In this document: positions 1 to 7,700 of the stretch, piece by piece
How the letters are laid out: each line of letters starts with the position of its first letter
Numbering within the stretch: the stretch's first letter is position 1
Origin: CAYLJO01 sp964383905
Lineage (GTDB): Bacteria > Acidobacteriota > Blastocatellia > Pyrinomonadales > Pyrinomonadaceae
Direction of reading: 5' to 3'
DNA: 27,839 nt
Assembly: GCA_964383905.1 (NCBI GenBank)
Contig: CAYLJO010000064.1
Location: 1-27,839, forward strand
Notes under the pieces: generated by a model
The model's input: the letters and a program-made list of their open reading frames with translations, nothing else
Databases searched by the model: none
Told to the model about the DNA's origin: nothing
Program-made: the position numbers and the translations under genes

Positions 1-150
1 TGCCTCGCTCGTAAAACTGGGCTCTTCATGAGCCGGCGCGGCGCTGCAGATCAGCCGCACCTCGCGGTGGACTTCGCGGCGCTCGTCCTGACGGCGATCG
101 CCGACAAACTTGCGCCAGGGCGTGGCGATGGTGCGGAGTAATGTTGACAT
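1..150 (-). CDS. PilZ-like protein, N-terminal part only (runs off window)
   Basis: An open frame begins with ATG at 148-150 on the minus strand and continues for 50 codons to the left edge without a stop. A GAGG about 11 bases upstream of the start is a plausible ribosome binding site. The visible protein has the basic stretch RRQDERREVHREVRL at about residues 19-33. This resembles the RRxxRR opening of PilZ domains, which bind cyclic di-GMP, but the diagnostic DxSxxG part would lie outside the window. The PilZ assignment is therefore weak. The frame itself is supported by its start context and by being open to the edge. Confidence 0.45.
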   Translation of the reverse strand, partial: MSTLLRTIATPWRKFVGDRRQDERREVHREVRLICSAAPAHEEPSFTSEA

Positions 151-397
151 AACGCTCTATACCTCAGAGAACGGTGAGATCATAGCCTCCGGCTGAGGGG
201 CCTTGCTTAATGGTTTATTGTCCGGCGAAAGAGTGATGAAGCGGCATTCATCTTTAATAGACCTCACTAAAGGCCAGCTCACTCGTGAGCCCGGCTTGGA
301 TGACCGCGCCCCGGAAGGTATCGATCCAAGGCGCGCTTAAGTCGGAGAGAAAATCTGGATCAGCCTGAGGGGCCGGTGAAGCGCATGGCGCAGATCA

Positions 398-796
398 TTA
401 CCATGTTAATGACGAAGGACCTGGCTGCCGGGCAGTCGAGTCGGACTCAGCGGTCCGCATCCCCCTACTGATGGCCTGAAAAAGAATGAGCATGTGTTGG
501 GTGTAAGAGAGACTCCCCGTCAGGATGCAGGGGACCTCCAGCCCCTCCCTTAAATCTTCCGGGACCTGCGGGGACTCCTTGTTGACGATAAACCAGGCCT
601 GATCCTTGGCAACGGCCGGGTGCTCGATGACATTAATGCCAAACATCTCCATAATCCACTCCCCTCCGATCAATTGATCTCCCGCGCCTTGACCGGGCGC
701 AGTGGTCTCAGGTGTTAAGAATGTTTCGATGGCCGCTTGAGGCCGGCGTCGATGCTTGGTGCTTTCGCGTACGGTGGCGGCCTTGACCACGGTCAC
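398..796 (-). CDS. hypothetical protein, doubtful
   Basis: A 132-codon frame with a GTG start at 794-796; a purine-rich GAAGAG lies directly against the start codon, too close to be a good ribosome binding site. The central part (about residues 45-112) has normal protein-like composition (EWIMEMFGINVIEHP, then ILTGSLSYTQHMLILFQAI), while both ends are low-quality, serine/arginine/proline-rich sequence. I recognise no family. It could be a small real gene or the remnant of one; the region around it is otherwise decayed. Nothing nearby indicates a function. Confidence 0.25.
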   Translation of the reverse strand: MTVVKAATVRESTKHRRRPQAAIETFLTPETTAPGQGAGDQLIGGEWIMEMFGINVIEHPAVAKDQAWFIVNKESPQVPEDLREGLEVPCILTGSLSYTQHMLILFQAISRGMRTAESDSTARQPGPSSLTW

Positions 797-1026
797 CTCT
801 TCATTTGTGAGACGCCGCTTGATACCTGATCCTCCTCGCCCGTCAGGTGCATCAGTCGACCAGGGCTAAGAAGGCCCTCCTGCGCTCTCCCCTTCGCATC
901 GGGGCCTCTTAGACGGCCGCTCACCTGGTCGTTCCTTGCGAAGGCGGCCGACCCTTTCCAACCCGCGCGGCTCATGGACAGACTGCGGCAGATCGGCGAA
1001 GCGGCCGGGTGTCAACAGTCAGGAGC

Positions 1027-1040
1027 CTGATCTAAATCAA
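1027..1040. promoter_or_regulatory. FNR/CRP-type half-site pair
   Basis: The sequence CTGATCTAAATCAA matches the FNR/Dnr consensus TTGAT-N4-ATCAA at nine of ten positions. It lies about 45-58 bases before a small plus-strand frame at 1085 and in the same neighbourhood as a decayed Crp/Fnr-type regulator (1335-1628). A match of this length can occur by chance in a window of this size, so the assignment is tentative. Confidence 0.3.
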
Positions 1041-1084
1041 GGCGTGTGCCAGGCCAGACGCTCATTGACGGAATGGGAGAAAGC

Positions 1085-1189
1085 ATGAGTCTGCTGGCAG
1101 TTCTGCAAGCCAGCAACTTGCTGCTTCTGATAAGGCTGGTGGGTGAGGTCAATTTGGCCGGTCAAGATGATGAATTAAATCAACAATGA
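1085..1189 (+). CDS. possible small protein, 34 aa
   Basis: ATG at 1085 preceded by GGGAGAAAGC, a good ribosome binding site at proper spacing, and followed by 33 more codons to TGA at 1187-1189. The peptide is leucine-rich at the start (SLLAVLQASNLLLLIRLV) and acidic/polar at the end, as a short amphipathic or membrane-associated peptide might be. No family is recognised. The start context and the FNR-like site upstream are the only support; conservation would be needed to accept it. Confidence 0.2.
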   Translation: MSLLAVLQASNLLLLIRLVGEVNLAGQDDELNQQ

Positions 1190-1334
1190 GAATGCAGTCA
1201 TGCTCGCCCGGTTAATGGTATTGTTGATTGGCTTTAGTCGCATCCACCTCGGCGCCCGTTACCTCAGCACTACGAGCATTGCCATGCGGTATGAGGGTTG
1301 TTTTCATATCAGGCTGCCGATGGAACCTATGACG

Positions 1335-1628
1335 CTAACAGCGAGCACGCCGGTCGCCGTCGCGCAAACTATCAAACTCCCGCTTCACAATCCCGCAGCA
1401 CTCGCACGATGCCGCTTCCAACCCTTTTCGATCAAGGATCTGTATGCTACCGCGGGCGTAGGTGATGACCCCTCGCCCCTGGAGGGCGTGGGCGGCTTCG
1501 GTCACACCGGAGCGCCGCGCCCCAAGCATCTCAGCCACGAACTCATGCACACCCAAGCCTTTCAGCCGCCGACAAGCCTGGGACGCCGAAGGGTGGCGAG
1601 CCACACCTAGTGTCTCACGCCGCCTCAA
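1335..1628 (-). pseudogene. Crp/Fnr-family regulator, C-terminal remnant
   Basis: The frame encodes a recognisable C-terminal DNA-binding part of a Crp/Fnr-family regulator: HEFVAEMLGARRSGVTEAA matches the recognition helix region of the family, followed by GVITYARGSIQILDRKGLE and the characteristic ASCECC. The N-terminal cyclic-nucleotide-like sensor domain is missing. What precedes the helix-turn-helix (about residues 1-27) does not resemble the family. The only available start is a TTG with no ribosome binding site, directly after a stop. This is the tail of a once larger gene rather than a working regulator. It ends against the remnant of a response regulator on the same strand. Confidence 0.7.
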
Positions 1629-1925
1629 TCTTTAATCCTCTGATCCGGTGAACTCCGTGCTGCTCAGCCGTGATCGCCACGATCGGCACATGACACAACC
1701 CCCTTAATTTCGCGCCGCAGCAAATCCATCCACCACCGGCAGCCCCAAGTCCATCAGGATCAGGTCGGGACACTTGCTCGAGGCTAACTCGATGGCTTCA
1801 CGGCCGTTGACGGCTTCCGTCACCCGGTAACCGAAGACCTCCAGACCGCGCCGCAGCATCGAGCGGGTGTCTTCGTCGTCCTCGACTAACAAGACGGTTG
1901 GATAGGATATCGTGTGCTGAGTCAT
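1615..1925 (-). pseudogene. response-regulator receiver domain, frameshifted and truncated
   Basis: The first frame, starting at 1925, encodes a good receiver N-terminal half: VLLVEDDEDTRSMLRRGLE with the acidic pair, and ILMDLGLPVVDGFAAA with the phospho-acceptor Asp. It then hits a stop at 1704-1706. In another frame, starting just before that stop, the sequence continues as LCHVPIVAITA, which is the expected beta-4 strand and its Thr/Ala, then runs to a stop at 1615-1617 without the usual remaining KP loop. One frameshift near 1720-1730 therefore splits the domain, and the last third is degraded or missing. Family membership is certain; function is very unlikely unless the shift is a sequence error. 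Confidence 0.7.
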
Positions 1926-2306
1926 CCGCAGAATACCTCACTCCGGGTTGAGCTAAAATATGAGAAAGGGTAAGGAGTGGTCGGAGATTAAGCCTGGGCG
2001 CGGCGCTAGGCCGCATAGCAAAGCTCGGAGGTCATCTGAGAAGCGAATGACCCACAGCAGGCCCGCACCGCTCGAGTTGAGCGGGTCACTTACAGAGACC
2101 AGAGGAGGCTTTGATGCACCGTCACGTTTCGACGACGCGAGTTTACGTGCAGCGGATTGCGGTGAGGAGAGACAAGCACAGTCAGAAGATCAGCCAGAGG
2201 TTGAAGAGGATGAAGGAAAGATGATTGCCCCCCTCCACTACGTGGTCAATAATGGAACCGTCCCGCCGCCATAGAACCCGCCGACCGGACCAAAACTCTT
2301 ATCGCC
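1926..2306. other. intergenic, no gene supported
   Basis: Several short overlapping frames exist on both strands, but all have arginine/serine/proline-rich products without recognisable features or good start contexts. I see no RNA gene, repeat or clear promoter here. Confidence 0.4.
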
Positions 2307-2789
2307 TTAACCGTTACGGTACCGATGTTCAAACACCTCCTGCTTCGATGTCGGCCGCCTTGCTTCCCACTCCTCTAACACATTCGAGGGCAGTTGTGGC
2401 TCTCCATCTAAAGACACTTGCTCAAGCTGCTCCCACCTCAGCTGTTTCACCGTCCGCAGATTCACTTCCCGCAGCGAGGCGCCGCTCAAGTTCGCCCACC
2501 TCAGGTTGGCCCTGTGGACTGCCGCCTTATAGAGATTAGCCCCAACCAGATTAGCCCCGGCGAGGTCTGCGACGCTCAGATCTGCCATACTGAGGTCGGC
2601 CCCACTGAGATCTGCTTTCCGCAGGTTGGCCTTCCTCAGGTCGGCATAAAACAGGTTCGCGCGACTGAGGTTAGCCTCCATGAGGTGAGCCCTCTTGAGC
2701 TTCGGCCTGATGTCAGGATGCTCATCCCTCCAGCTATTCCAAGCATCAACTCCGTGCAGGAGAATCTTCAGGTGTTCAGGGTTGGCCAT
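2307..2789 (-). CDS. pentapeptide-repeat protein
   Basis: A 160-residue protein with ATG at 2787-2789. Residues about 33-110 are consecutive pentapeptide repeats of the A(D/N)Lxx type, for example ANLSRANLFYADLRKANLRK and ADLSGADLSMADLSVADL. Such repeats fold into a right-handed quadrilateral beta-helix. The N-terminus (MANPEHLKILLHGVDAWNSWR) is a lead-in commonly seen in this class, and the C-terminus is a charged tail of about 45 residues. No signal peptide is visible, so it is probably cytoplasmic. The family is defined by fold; the molecular role of most members is unknown. It stands alone, with no obvious link to the hydrogenase genes. Confidence 0.9.
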   Translation of the reverse strand: MANPEHLKILLHGVDAWNSWRDEHPDIRPKLKRAHLMEANLSRANLFYADLRKANLRKADLSGADLSMADLSVADLAGANLVGANLYKAAVHRANLRWANLSGASLREVNLRTVKQLRWEQLEQVSLDGEPQLPSNVLEEWEARRPTSKQEVFEHRYRNG

Positions 2790-2916
2790 TGATTTGATCC
2801 CGGTGGGGCGAAATGCAGAGACAGCTACAGGCGGTGCTTATTTCTTGCCGCCTTTTAGTAACCCGCGATCGATTACTCTTGTTGGTTACCGTCGCGCCGA
2901 CCCCATCCTCCTGATC

Positions 2917-3132
2917 TCAGCTATCACGGTCCCCTGCTTGTGCGTCCTGGCACTGCGGGCACAGGATATAGCCGGCCGGGCGCGTCGCAAGCAGTCGCGC
3001 GGGCGGCCGCGGCTTGGCCGTGTTTTTACCACCTGGTTGCGTCGGTATCCCGCAAAGTGTCGTCTGGTCGCCTTCAACAGTGGGGTGGTAGTGGATGCTG
3101 TCAGGGAACACGGCGTAGTGTGTAGCGCTCAC
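2917..3132 (-). CDS. small putative zinc-binding protein, 71 aa
   Basis: GTG at 3132 starts a 71-residue protein. It contains HYAVFPDSIHYHP, then TTLCG near residue 26, and a late CPQC pair near residue 58, an arrangement compatible with a single zinc site made by His/Cys ligands. The start codon overlaps the stop of a short basic frame immediately upstream (GTGA), which suggests translational coupling. No named family is recognised. The composition between the Cys residues (basic, proline-rich) is ordinary for a small nucleic-acid-binding protein, but no function can be claimed. Confidence 0.45.
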   Translation of the reverse strand: MSATHYAVFPDSIHYHPTVEGDQTTLCGIPTQPGGKNTAKPRPPARLLATRPAGYILCPQCQDAQAGDRDS

Positions 3133-3203
3133 TTCTTCCCGCCTTTCTTCTTGCCGGCCGTCTTACGTGGCAGTGCAATGTTTGCAATCTTTTGACATAG
3201 CAT
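3129..3203 (-). CDS. possible very small lysine-rich peptide, 24 aa
   Basis: A frame from ATG at 3203 encodes 24 residues ending in RKTAGKKKGGKK, with its TGA overlapping the GTG of the next gene. A strong GGAGG abuts this ATG directly. Its spacing fits better to a second ATG five bases further on (3198), which opens only an 11-residue peptide containing CKHC. The ribosome binding site and coupling to the downstream gene suggest real translation here, but which frame is used is unclear. Confidence 0.25.
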   Translation of the reverse strand: MLCQKIANIALPRKTAGKKKGGKK

Positions 3204-3419
3204 CCTCCGTTCTGGATTAGACTATGCCAGAAGCCGTCATTCTCCAATTCCCACTGTTTTTACTGCCATGTCACACGGCTAGGATTTAGGTGAGGAATAT
3301 CTCAGAGAGTATTTGTGCCCTATCAAATAAACCAAAAGGATGGGAGCGGCCTCCATCTTCGGCGGCCCGTATACTGGGTGCGAGGCCACATCCTCGCACC
3401 CACCCATTTCCACCGGGGG
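3204..3419. other. intergenic, nothing recognised
   Basis: Between the start of the small lysine-rich frame and the end of the membrane-protein gene there is no supported gene. No hairpin with a T-run is visible to terminate the membrane-protein transcript. Confidence 0.35.
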
Positions 3420-4307
3420 TCAGCCGCCAGTAACGGGAACCGGCTCCCCCAATCCAGGTCGAGAAGCCTCAACCGCATACCGCCGATCGGCGATGCCGTA
3501 AGCTACAGCAAAAGCGCAGACCATGGTCGCGGCCCCCAGTAAGTTAATTGCATAGCCCGGAACAAACCGGTAGTTGACGCCGGAGATCATTAGTTGAGGA
3601 AGCACCAGCTCAAGCAGCTTTGGCCCGCCGTAAGTGATCGCCGCCCCTCCCGCCGCCACAAGCGCGGGTTTGATCCCTCCCAGCCACCACAAACTAACTG
3701 ACACAATGGCTGCGCCGGTGAAGAAGACATACGACTGGTGATAAATCCAGGGCATTCCTGCGCTCGCGATCAGGGCGCTGAGAGAGGCTGTCACCATGCA
3801 ACAGTTACAACCGGTTGCGGCAGCCATCCCCGCCATCGCCGTCCCTGCCGCGAGAGGCTTGGGCGTCCGAAACGCCCGCAAAAATGCAAGGATGAGAAAA
3901 GCGGCGCCTAAGGGGTAGGCGATAAAGCCCAGAAGATGCGCGTTACCCTGTGATACCTGAGAAACCATTTGCATCCCGGAGTGGTTGCTCGCCAGCGATC
4001 CCAGTATGCTCGGGCCCGAAACCAGGCTGCCGACCGCGAGAGCAGCGCATCCGATTGCCGCCAGAATAGCTGCAGAAAGCGACCTCAGCGACAATCCGAT
4101 CAGGATCAGCAAAGCGCCAATCCCCACAAACAACGGTTGGATACTATGGTCGGTGCCGCACGAAGCGCCAAAGATCACGGTATTGGGCGTGTGAAAACCT
4201 GCCGCCGAAAGAGCTTTGACCGTGTTGCTTCCTGCCCCGCAGGCGCAGGCGGCCAGTGCTGCGACACCAGCCAGGGCGCTCCCCGTTGCCAGCGTGTGAC
4301 GATTCAT
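3420..4307 (-). CDS. polytopic membrane protein with conserved-looking Cys motifs
   Basis: A 295-residue protein with ATG at 4307 and an excellent ribosome binding site (AAAGGAG, then AAGGGCC before the ATG). About eight hydrophobic segments can be counted, for example LFVGIGALLILIGLSL and AYPLGAAFLILAFL. The first segment could be an uncleaved signal ending in ACACG (Cys21, Cys23). Further Cys sites are GASCGTDHS (Cys50) and GCNCC (Cys167, 169, 170). These clustered Cys residues at segment ends hint at metal or thiol chemistry in the membrane. I do not recognise the family. It lies about 210 bases downstream of a hydrogenase maturation protease on the same strand, so it may be co-transcribed, but the gap gives no proof. 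Confidence 0.75.
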   Translation of the reverse strand: MNRHTLATGSALAGVAALAACACGAGSNTVKALSAAGFHTPNTVIFGASCGTDHSIQPLFVGIGALLILIGLSLRSLSAAILAAIGCAALAVGSLVSGPSILGSLASNHSGMQMVSQVSQGNAHLLGFIAYPLGAAFLILAFLRAFRTPKPLAAGTAMAGMAAATGCNCCMVTASLSALIASAGMPWIYHQSYVFFTGAAIVSVSLWWLGGIKPALVAAGGAAITYGGPKLLELVLPQLMISGVNYRFVPGYAINLLGAATMVCAFAVAYGIADRRYAVEASRPGLGEPVPVTGG

Positions 4308-4516
4308 GGCCCTTCTCCTTTGAACTAAAACAGATGACGTGACTCAGTCGTTTGTCCCTACCTGATTCACCGATCGAAAGCGGTCTGCTCTTTATTAGCT
4401 TTTGAATGGCTGCTCAGAGCAAAAGCTCGCACCGCCCGTGAAGTGGCACGAGCATAGCACCGGAAACCACATGAATGCAATAAATTGAGCCGGCTTTTAC
4501 AGTTAGACCTGGAGGC

Positions 4517-5044
4517 TTACGGCCTCAGCCCTGAGATTGGACTCATATCATCTGATGGTCGATTCAAGCTTTCTACTAACTCCTTTATCCTGTGGGCAGC
4601 AATTTCAACCGCGCTCTTGACGGCTGGACTCAGCTCCGCACCCAACTCGTCATAACAGGCGGGCTGGCAACCGATGATAAAAACTTTCGAGGGTAAAATA
4701 TTCAGAGCCCTGGCCAGGAGTAACGCCTTTGAGGGCTCTGTGTAATGGGCATCAGCTAATGATCGGTGAAGCTCAGAGGGGTCGAAACTGTCTGCATCAG
4801 GAATTTCAGGCTCGATCAGAAAGATCGTCCCCGGGGCTTCGCCGCGTTCAAGAGCGTCGGCGATAATCAGGGCATCATAATTATCCAGTAATTCCTGCAC
4901 GAGGGGGATACCGGCAATTCCTGCTTCAAAGATTTTAACGTCATCGGAAAAGCTATTGCTTTGGCTTAACACCTGGGCGACTTCGACACCAAAGCCATCA
5001 TCGCCGCGGAGCACATTACCAACACCGGCCACCAGGATTTTCAC
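4517..5044 (-). CDS. [NiFe]-hydrogenase maturation protease
   Basis: The endopeptidase of the HyaD/HybD/HycI family removes the C-terminal peptide of the hydrogenase large subunit after nickel is in place. The start is the GTG at 5044: the resulting KILVAGVGNVLRGDDGFG is the canonical N-terminus (GxGNxLxGDDGxG), and AGAGGAATCTT immediately upstream is a good ribosome binding site. A longer frame to 5092 adds unrelated residues. The expected nickel ligands are visible: Asp16 in GDDG, an Asp in LIIADALERG, and a His in LADAHYTEP. The family-typical IIGCQPA...ELSP motif is near residues 125-140. Length 175 residues is normal. It is divergent from hypF, with 67 bases between the starts. Confidence 0.9.
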   Translation of the reverse strand: MKILVAGVGNVLRGDDGFGVEVAQVLSQSNSFSDDVKIFEAGIAGIPLVQELLDNYDALIIADALERGEAPGTIFLIEPEIPDADSFDPSELHRSLADAHYTEPSKALLLARALNILPSKVFIIGCQPACYDELGAELSPAVKSAVEIAAHRIKELVESLNRPSDDMSPISGLRP

Positions 5045-5111
5045 AAGATTCCTCTCGGCGTATGATAGAACTGAGGGAGCAAGCGAAAACATTAAGATAA
5101 TATACTACTGG
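5045..5111. promoter_or_regulatory. divergent promoter region, protease / hypF
   Basis: These 67 bases separate two divergent starts and must contain both promoters unless these lie inside the genes. On the plus strand GATAAT (5096-5101) or the overlapping TATACT (5101-5106) is a possible -10 element. Either would place transcription start within a few bases of the hypF ATG, giving a very short leader. No clear -35 element or Shine-Dalgarno is visible before hypF. Confidence 0.35.
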
Positions 5112-7412
5112 ATGATTACGCGCGTTCAAATACAGATAGAGGGAATAGTTCAAGGTGTCGGATTTCGCCCCTTCGTTTTCTCACTGGCCCGAAAGAGATC
5201 GTTGAGAGGCCGAGTCCTCAATAATTCAACCGGGGTCCTCATCGATGTCGAAGGCGAGTACGATTCAGTTCAACAGTTCATCGCCGATATCAGGTCTCAC
5301 CCTCCAATCCTCTCTCACATTGAGTCAGTCCAGTGCGCCGAGACCCCGGAACTGGCGAATTACAGGGATTTTCGTATTATCGCAAGCTATTCAGAGGGTG
5401 AGACGTTTGTCCCGATCTCCCCTGACATTGCCACTTGCGCAGATTGCCTGAGAGAACTTCTTGACCCGCAAGACAGGCGCTATCGCTATCCCTTCATCAA
5501 CTGTACCAACTGTGGACCGCGTTTCACGATTATCGAAGACGTCCCGTATGACCGTGAGAAGACCACTATGCGGGACTTCTCGATGTGCGATTTCTGCCGG
5601 GCGGAGTACGAAAATCCATTGGACCGCCGCTTCCATGCCGAGCCGACGGCTTGCCCCTGCTGCGGGCCGCGACTCTTCCTGGTAGACTCTAACGGGTATG
5701 AGATTGAGCTTGATCCCGAAGGCCGTGAGGATGCCATCAGCCGCACACGCCTTCTATTATCGCAAGGGAAGGTGGTTGCCATTAAAGGCATCGGCGGATT
5801 TCACCTCGCCTGCGATGCTTTGAACGTGAGGGCGGTCGAGCGCCTTCGGCAAAGAAAATACAGGGAAGAGAAGCCGTTTGCCATGATGGCAAGCTCCATC
5901 GAGGCAATCAGAAAATATTGCTTCGTCTCCGGAGCGGAAGAAGAGTTACTCTCATCCCCTTGCCGACCCATCGTCCTGCTCGAAAAAAGGGAGAACACTT
6001 CTATTCCACAAGCGATCGCGCCGGGGGTGAACACGCTGGGCTTTATGTTGCCTTATTCCCCGCTACATTACTTGCTTTTTGAAAACTTGGACCATCCGCT
6101 TGTGCTCACAAGCGGCAACGTCTCTGATGAGCCGATATCTTATGAGAACGAGGATGCTAAGAAGCGTTTGAAGAACATCACAGATTACTTTTTGCTCTAC
6201 GACCGACGTATTCATATGCGGACGGATGATCCGGTGACGCGCGTCTATGAGGGTCGGGAACTAATTCTTCGTCGATCGCGCGGTTACGCCCCCCGGCCCG
6301 TCAAGACCGCGTTCAACTTCGAAAAAGAGATCCTGGCCTGTGGCGCAGAACTGAAAAATACTTTTTGCTTCGCGCGTGATGATTACGCTTTCATCAGTCA
6401 CCATATCGGTGACCTGGAGAATCTAGAGACGCTCCAATCATACAAGGAAGGTATCGAGCATTTCCGGCGGCTCTTTCATCTCCAGCCTGAGGTGGTCGCC
6501 TACGATCTGCATCCGGAATATCTCTCGACCAAGTATGCGCATTCCCTCGAAGACATCCCGACTAAACTAGGAGTCCAGCATCACCATGCCCACATTGCAA
6601 GCTGCATGGCCGATAACAGGATCGATGGTGATGTGATCGGCGTCGCCATGGATGGACTTGGCTTTGGCGCAGACGACCACCTCTGGGGCGGCGAGTTCTT
6701 CATCGCGAACTTTAGGGAAGCAGAACGCATCGCACACCTCGACTATATACCGATGCCCGGAGGCTCAAAAGCGATCCGGGAGCCCTGGCGGATGGCGGCC
6801 ATCTACCTGCACCGGGCGGTAGGCTCCAACTTCCTGAATCTTGATATACCTTTCGTCCGGAAACTGGACCGCCGCGCATGGACTACTCTGCAGAGGATGG
6901 CTGAGACCGGTACTAACAGCCCCGAGACATCAAGCATGGGCCGGCTTTTCGATGCCGTGTCGAGCCTGTTGAATTTGAGAGGCATCATTAATTATGAAGG
7001 TCAGGCGGCGATTGAACTGGAGGCGATCGCCGACCAAAGTTGCGCCGGACGCTATGAGTTTGAGGTTGCAGAGAACGGGAGTATCATAAGGGCAGAGACG
7101 GTGATGAGACAGACGGTAGAAGATGTGCTCGACGGTGTTTCCCCTCGGATTGTCTCCGCGAAGTTCCACCTCGGTGTGGCTCATCTGATCGCATCTCTCG
7201 CCCATAAGATAAGGGATGAGCGACGGCTTAACCGTATCGCCTTATCCGGAGGAGTCTTTCAAAACATGTTTCTTCTCAAGAAAACGTGCCAGACCTTGAA
7301 GTCTGATGGGTTTGAGGTCTTTACTCACGCCCGCGTGCCGCCAAACGACGGCGGTATCTCACTAGGTCAGGCTGCGGTCGCAAACGCGAGGCTCGCATCT
7401 GGGAGGATTTAA
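5112..7412 (+). CDS. hypF: HypF, carbamoyltransferase for hydrogenase maturation
   Basis: HypF turns carbamoyl phosphate and ATP into a thiocarboxamide on the C-terminal Cys of HypE, the precursor of the cyanide ligands of the NiFe site. The start at 5112 gives MITRVQIQIEGIVQGVGFRP, the normal acylphosphatase-domain beginning; upstream in-frame codons overlap the divergent protease gene. Domains in order: acylphosphatase (about 1-90), two zinc-finger units (CADC, CTNCG, CDFC, CPCCGP; about 105-185), YrdC-like (about 200-385) and a Kae1-like C-terminal half with VQHHHAHIASC and LSGGVFQNMFL. The 766-residue length is typical. It heads the hyp operon; hypC begins 4 bases after its stop. No strong ribosome binding site is visible. 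Confidence 0.97.
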   Translation: MITRVQIQIEGIVQGVGFRPFVFSLARKRSLRGRVLNNSTGVLIDVEGEYDSVQQFIADIRSHPPILSHIESVQCAETPELANYRDFRIIASYSEGETFVPISPDIATCADCLRELLDPQDRRYRYPFINCTNCGPRFTIIEDVPYDREKTTMRDFSMCDFCRAEYENPLDRRFHAEPTACPCCGPRLFLVDSNGYEIELDPEGREDAISRTRLLLSQGKVVAIKGIGGFHLACDALNVRAVERLRQRKYREEKPFAMMASSIEAIRKYCFVSGAEEELLSSPCRPIVLLEKRENTSIPQAIAPGVNTLGFMLPYSPLHYLLFENLDHPLVLTSGNVSDEPISYENEDAKKRLKNITDYFLLYDRRIHMRTDDPVTRVYEGRELILRRSRGYAPRPVKTAFNFEKEILACGAELKNTFCFARDDYAFISHHIGDLENLETLQSYKEGIEHFRRLFHLQPEVVAYDLHPEYLSTKYAHSLEDIPTKLGVQHHHAHIASCMADNRIDGDVIGVAMDGLGFGADDHLWGGEFFIANFREAERIAHLDYIPMPGGSKAIREPWRMAAIYLHRAVGSNFLNLDIPFVRKLDRRAWTTLQRMAETGTNSPETSSMGRLFDAVSSLLNLRGIINYEGQAAIELEAIADQSCAGRYEFEVAENGSIIRAETVMRQTVEDVLDGVSPRIVSAKFHLGVAHLIASLAHKIRDERRLNRIALSGGVFQNMFLLKKTCQTLKSDGFEVFTHARVPPNDGGISLGQAAVANARLASGRI

Positions 7413-7415
7413 CTT

Positions 7416-7676
7416 ATGTGCCTGGCGATACCGGGGAAGATCGTTGAGATAGTTGACGCGGAGAACCACATTGCCAAGGTTGATGTCGGTGGTGTGAAGC
7501 GAAACGTCAATATTGGAATGCTGGAAGAAGTGAGCCTCGGCGACTACGTATTGATCCATGTCGGGTTTGCGATGAGCAAAATTGATAAGGATGAGGCTGC
7601 GGCGACGCTCCGCATGCTCCAGGAAATCGGCCAATACGACCAGGAGGTTGACCAGTTTAAAAGCTCCATAGAATGA
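7416..7676 (+). CDS. hypC: HypC, hydrogenase maturation chaperone
   Basis: HypC is the small chaperone that binds HypD while the Fe(CN)2CO group is assembled and then escorts it to the large-subunit precursor. The protein begins MCLAIPGKI, with the essential Cys2 that binds iron after removal of Met1. The rest matches the family: VDVGGVKRNVNIGMLEEVSLGDYVLIHVGFA. At 86 residues it is of normal size. GGGAGG inside the end of hypF provides the ribosome binding site; only 3 bases separate the two genes, so translation is likely coupled. Confidence 0.97.
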   Translation: MCLAIPGKIVEIVDAENHIAKVDVGGVKRNVNIGMLEEVSLGDYVLIHVGFAMSKIDKDEAAATLRMLQEIGQYDQEVDQFKSSIE

Positions 7677-7700
7677 TCATAAACATATTGGATCTAAGAA

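Larger units (their letters stand above)
797..1334. other. intergenic stretch with few signals
   Basis: I see no convincing gene in this stretch. It contains an FNR-like inverted repeat at 1027-1040 and a possible 34-codon frame at 1085-1189, both listed separately. The plus-strand frame that opens at 1200 runs antisense through the Crp/Fnr remnant and is not credible as a gene. Confidence 0.4.

Noticed and set aside
1200..1610. 136-codon plus-strand frame
   Set aside because: It runs antisense through the recognisable Crp/Fnr remnant, and its product shows no protein-like pattern; no ribosome binding site precedes the ATG.
2840..2890. Second KGGKK-type peptide end on the minus strand near 2850
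   Set aside because: The frame is only about 15 codons between stops, with no start codon or ribosome binding site; similarity to the lysine-rich peptide at 3129-3203 is probably chance.
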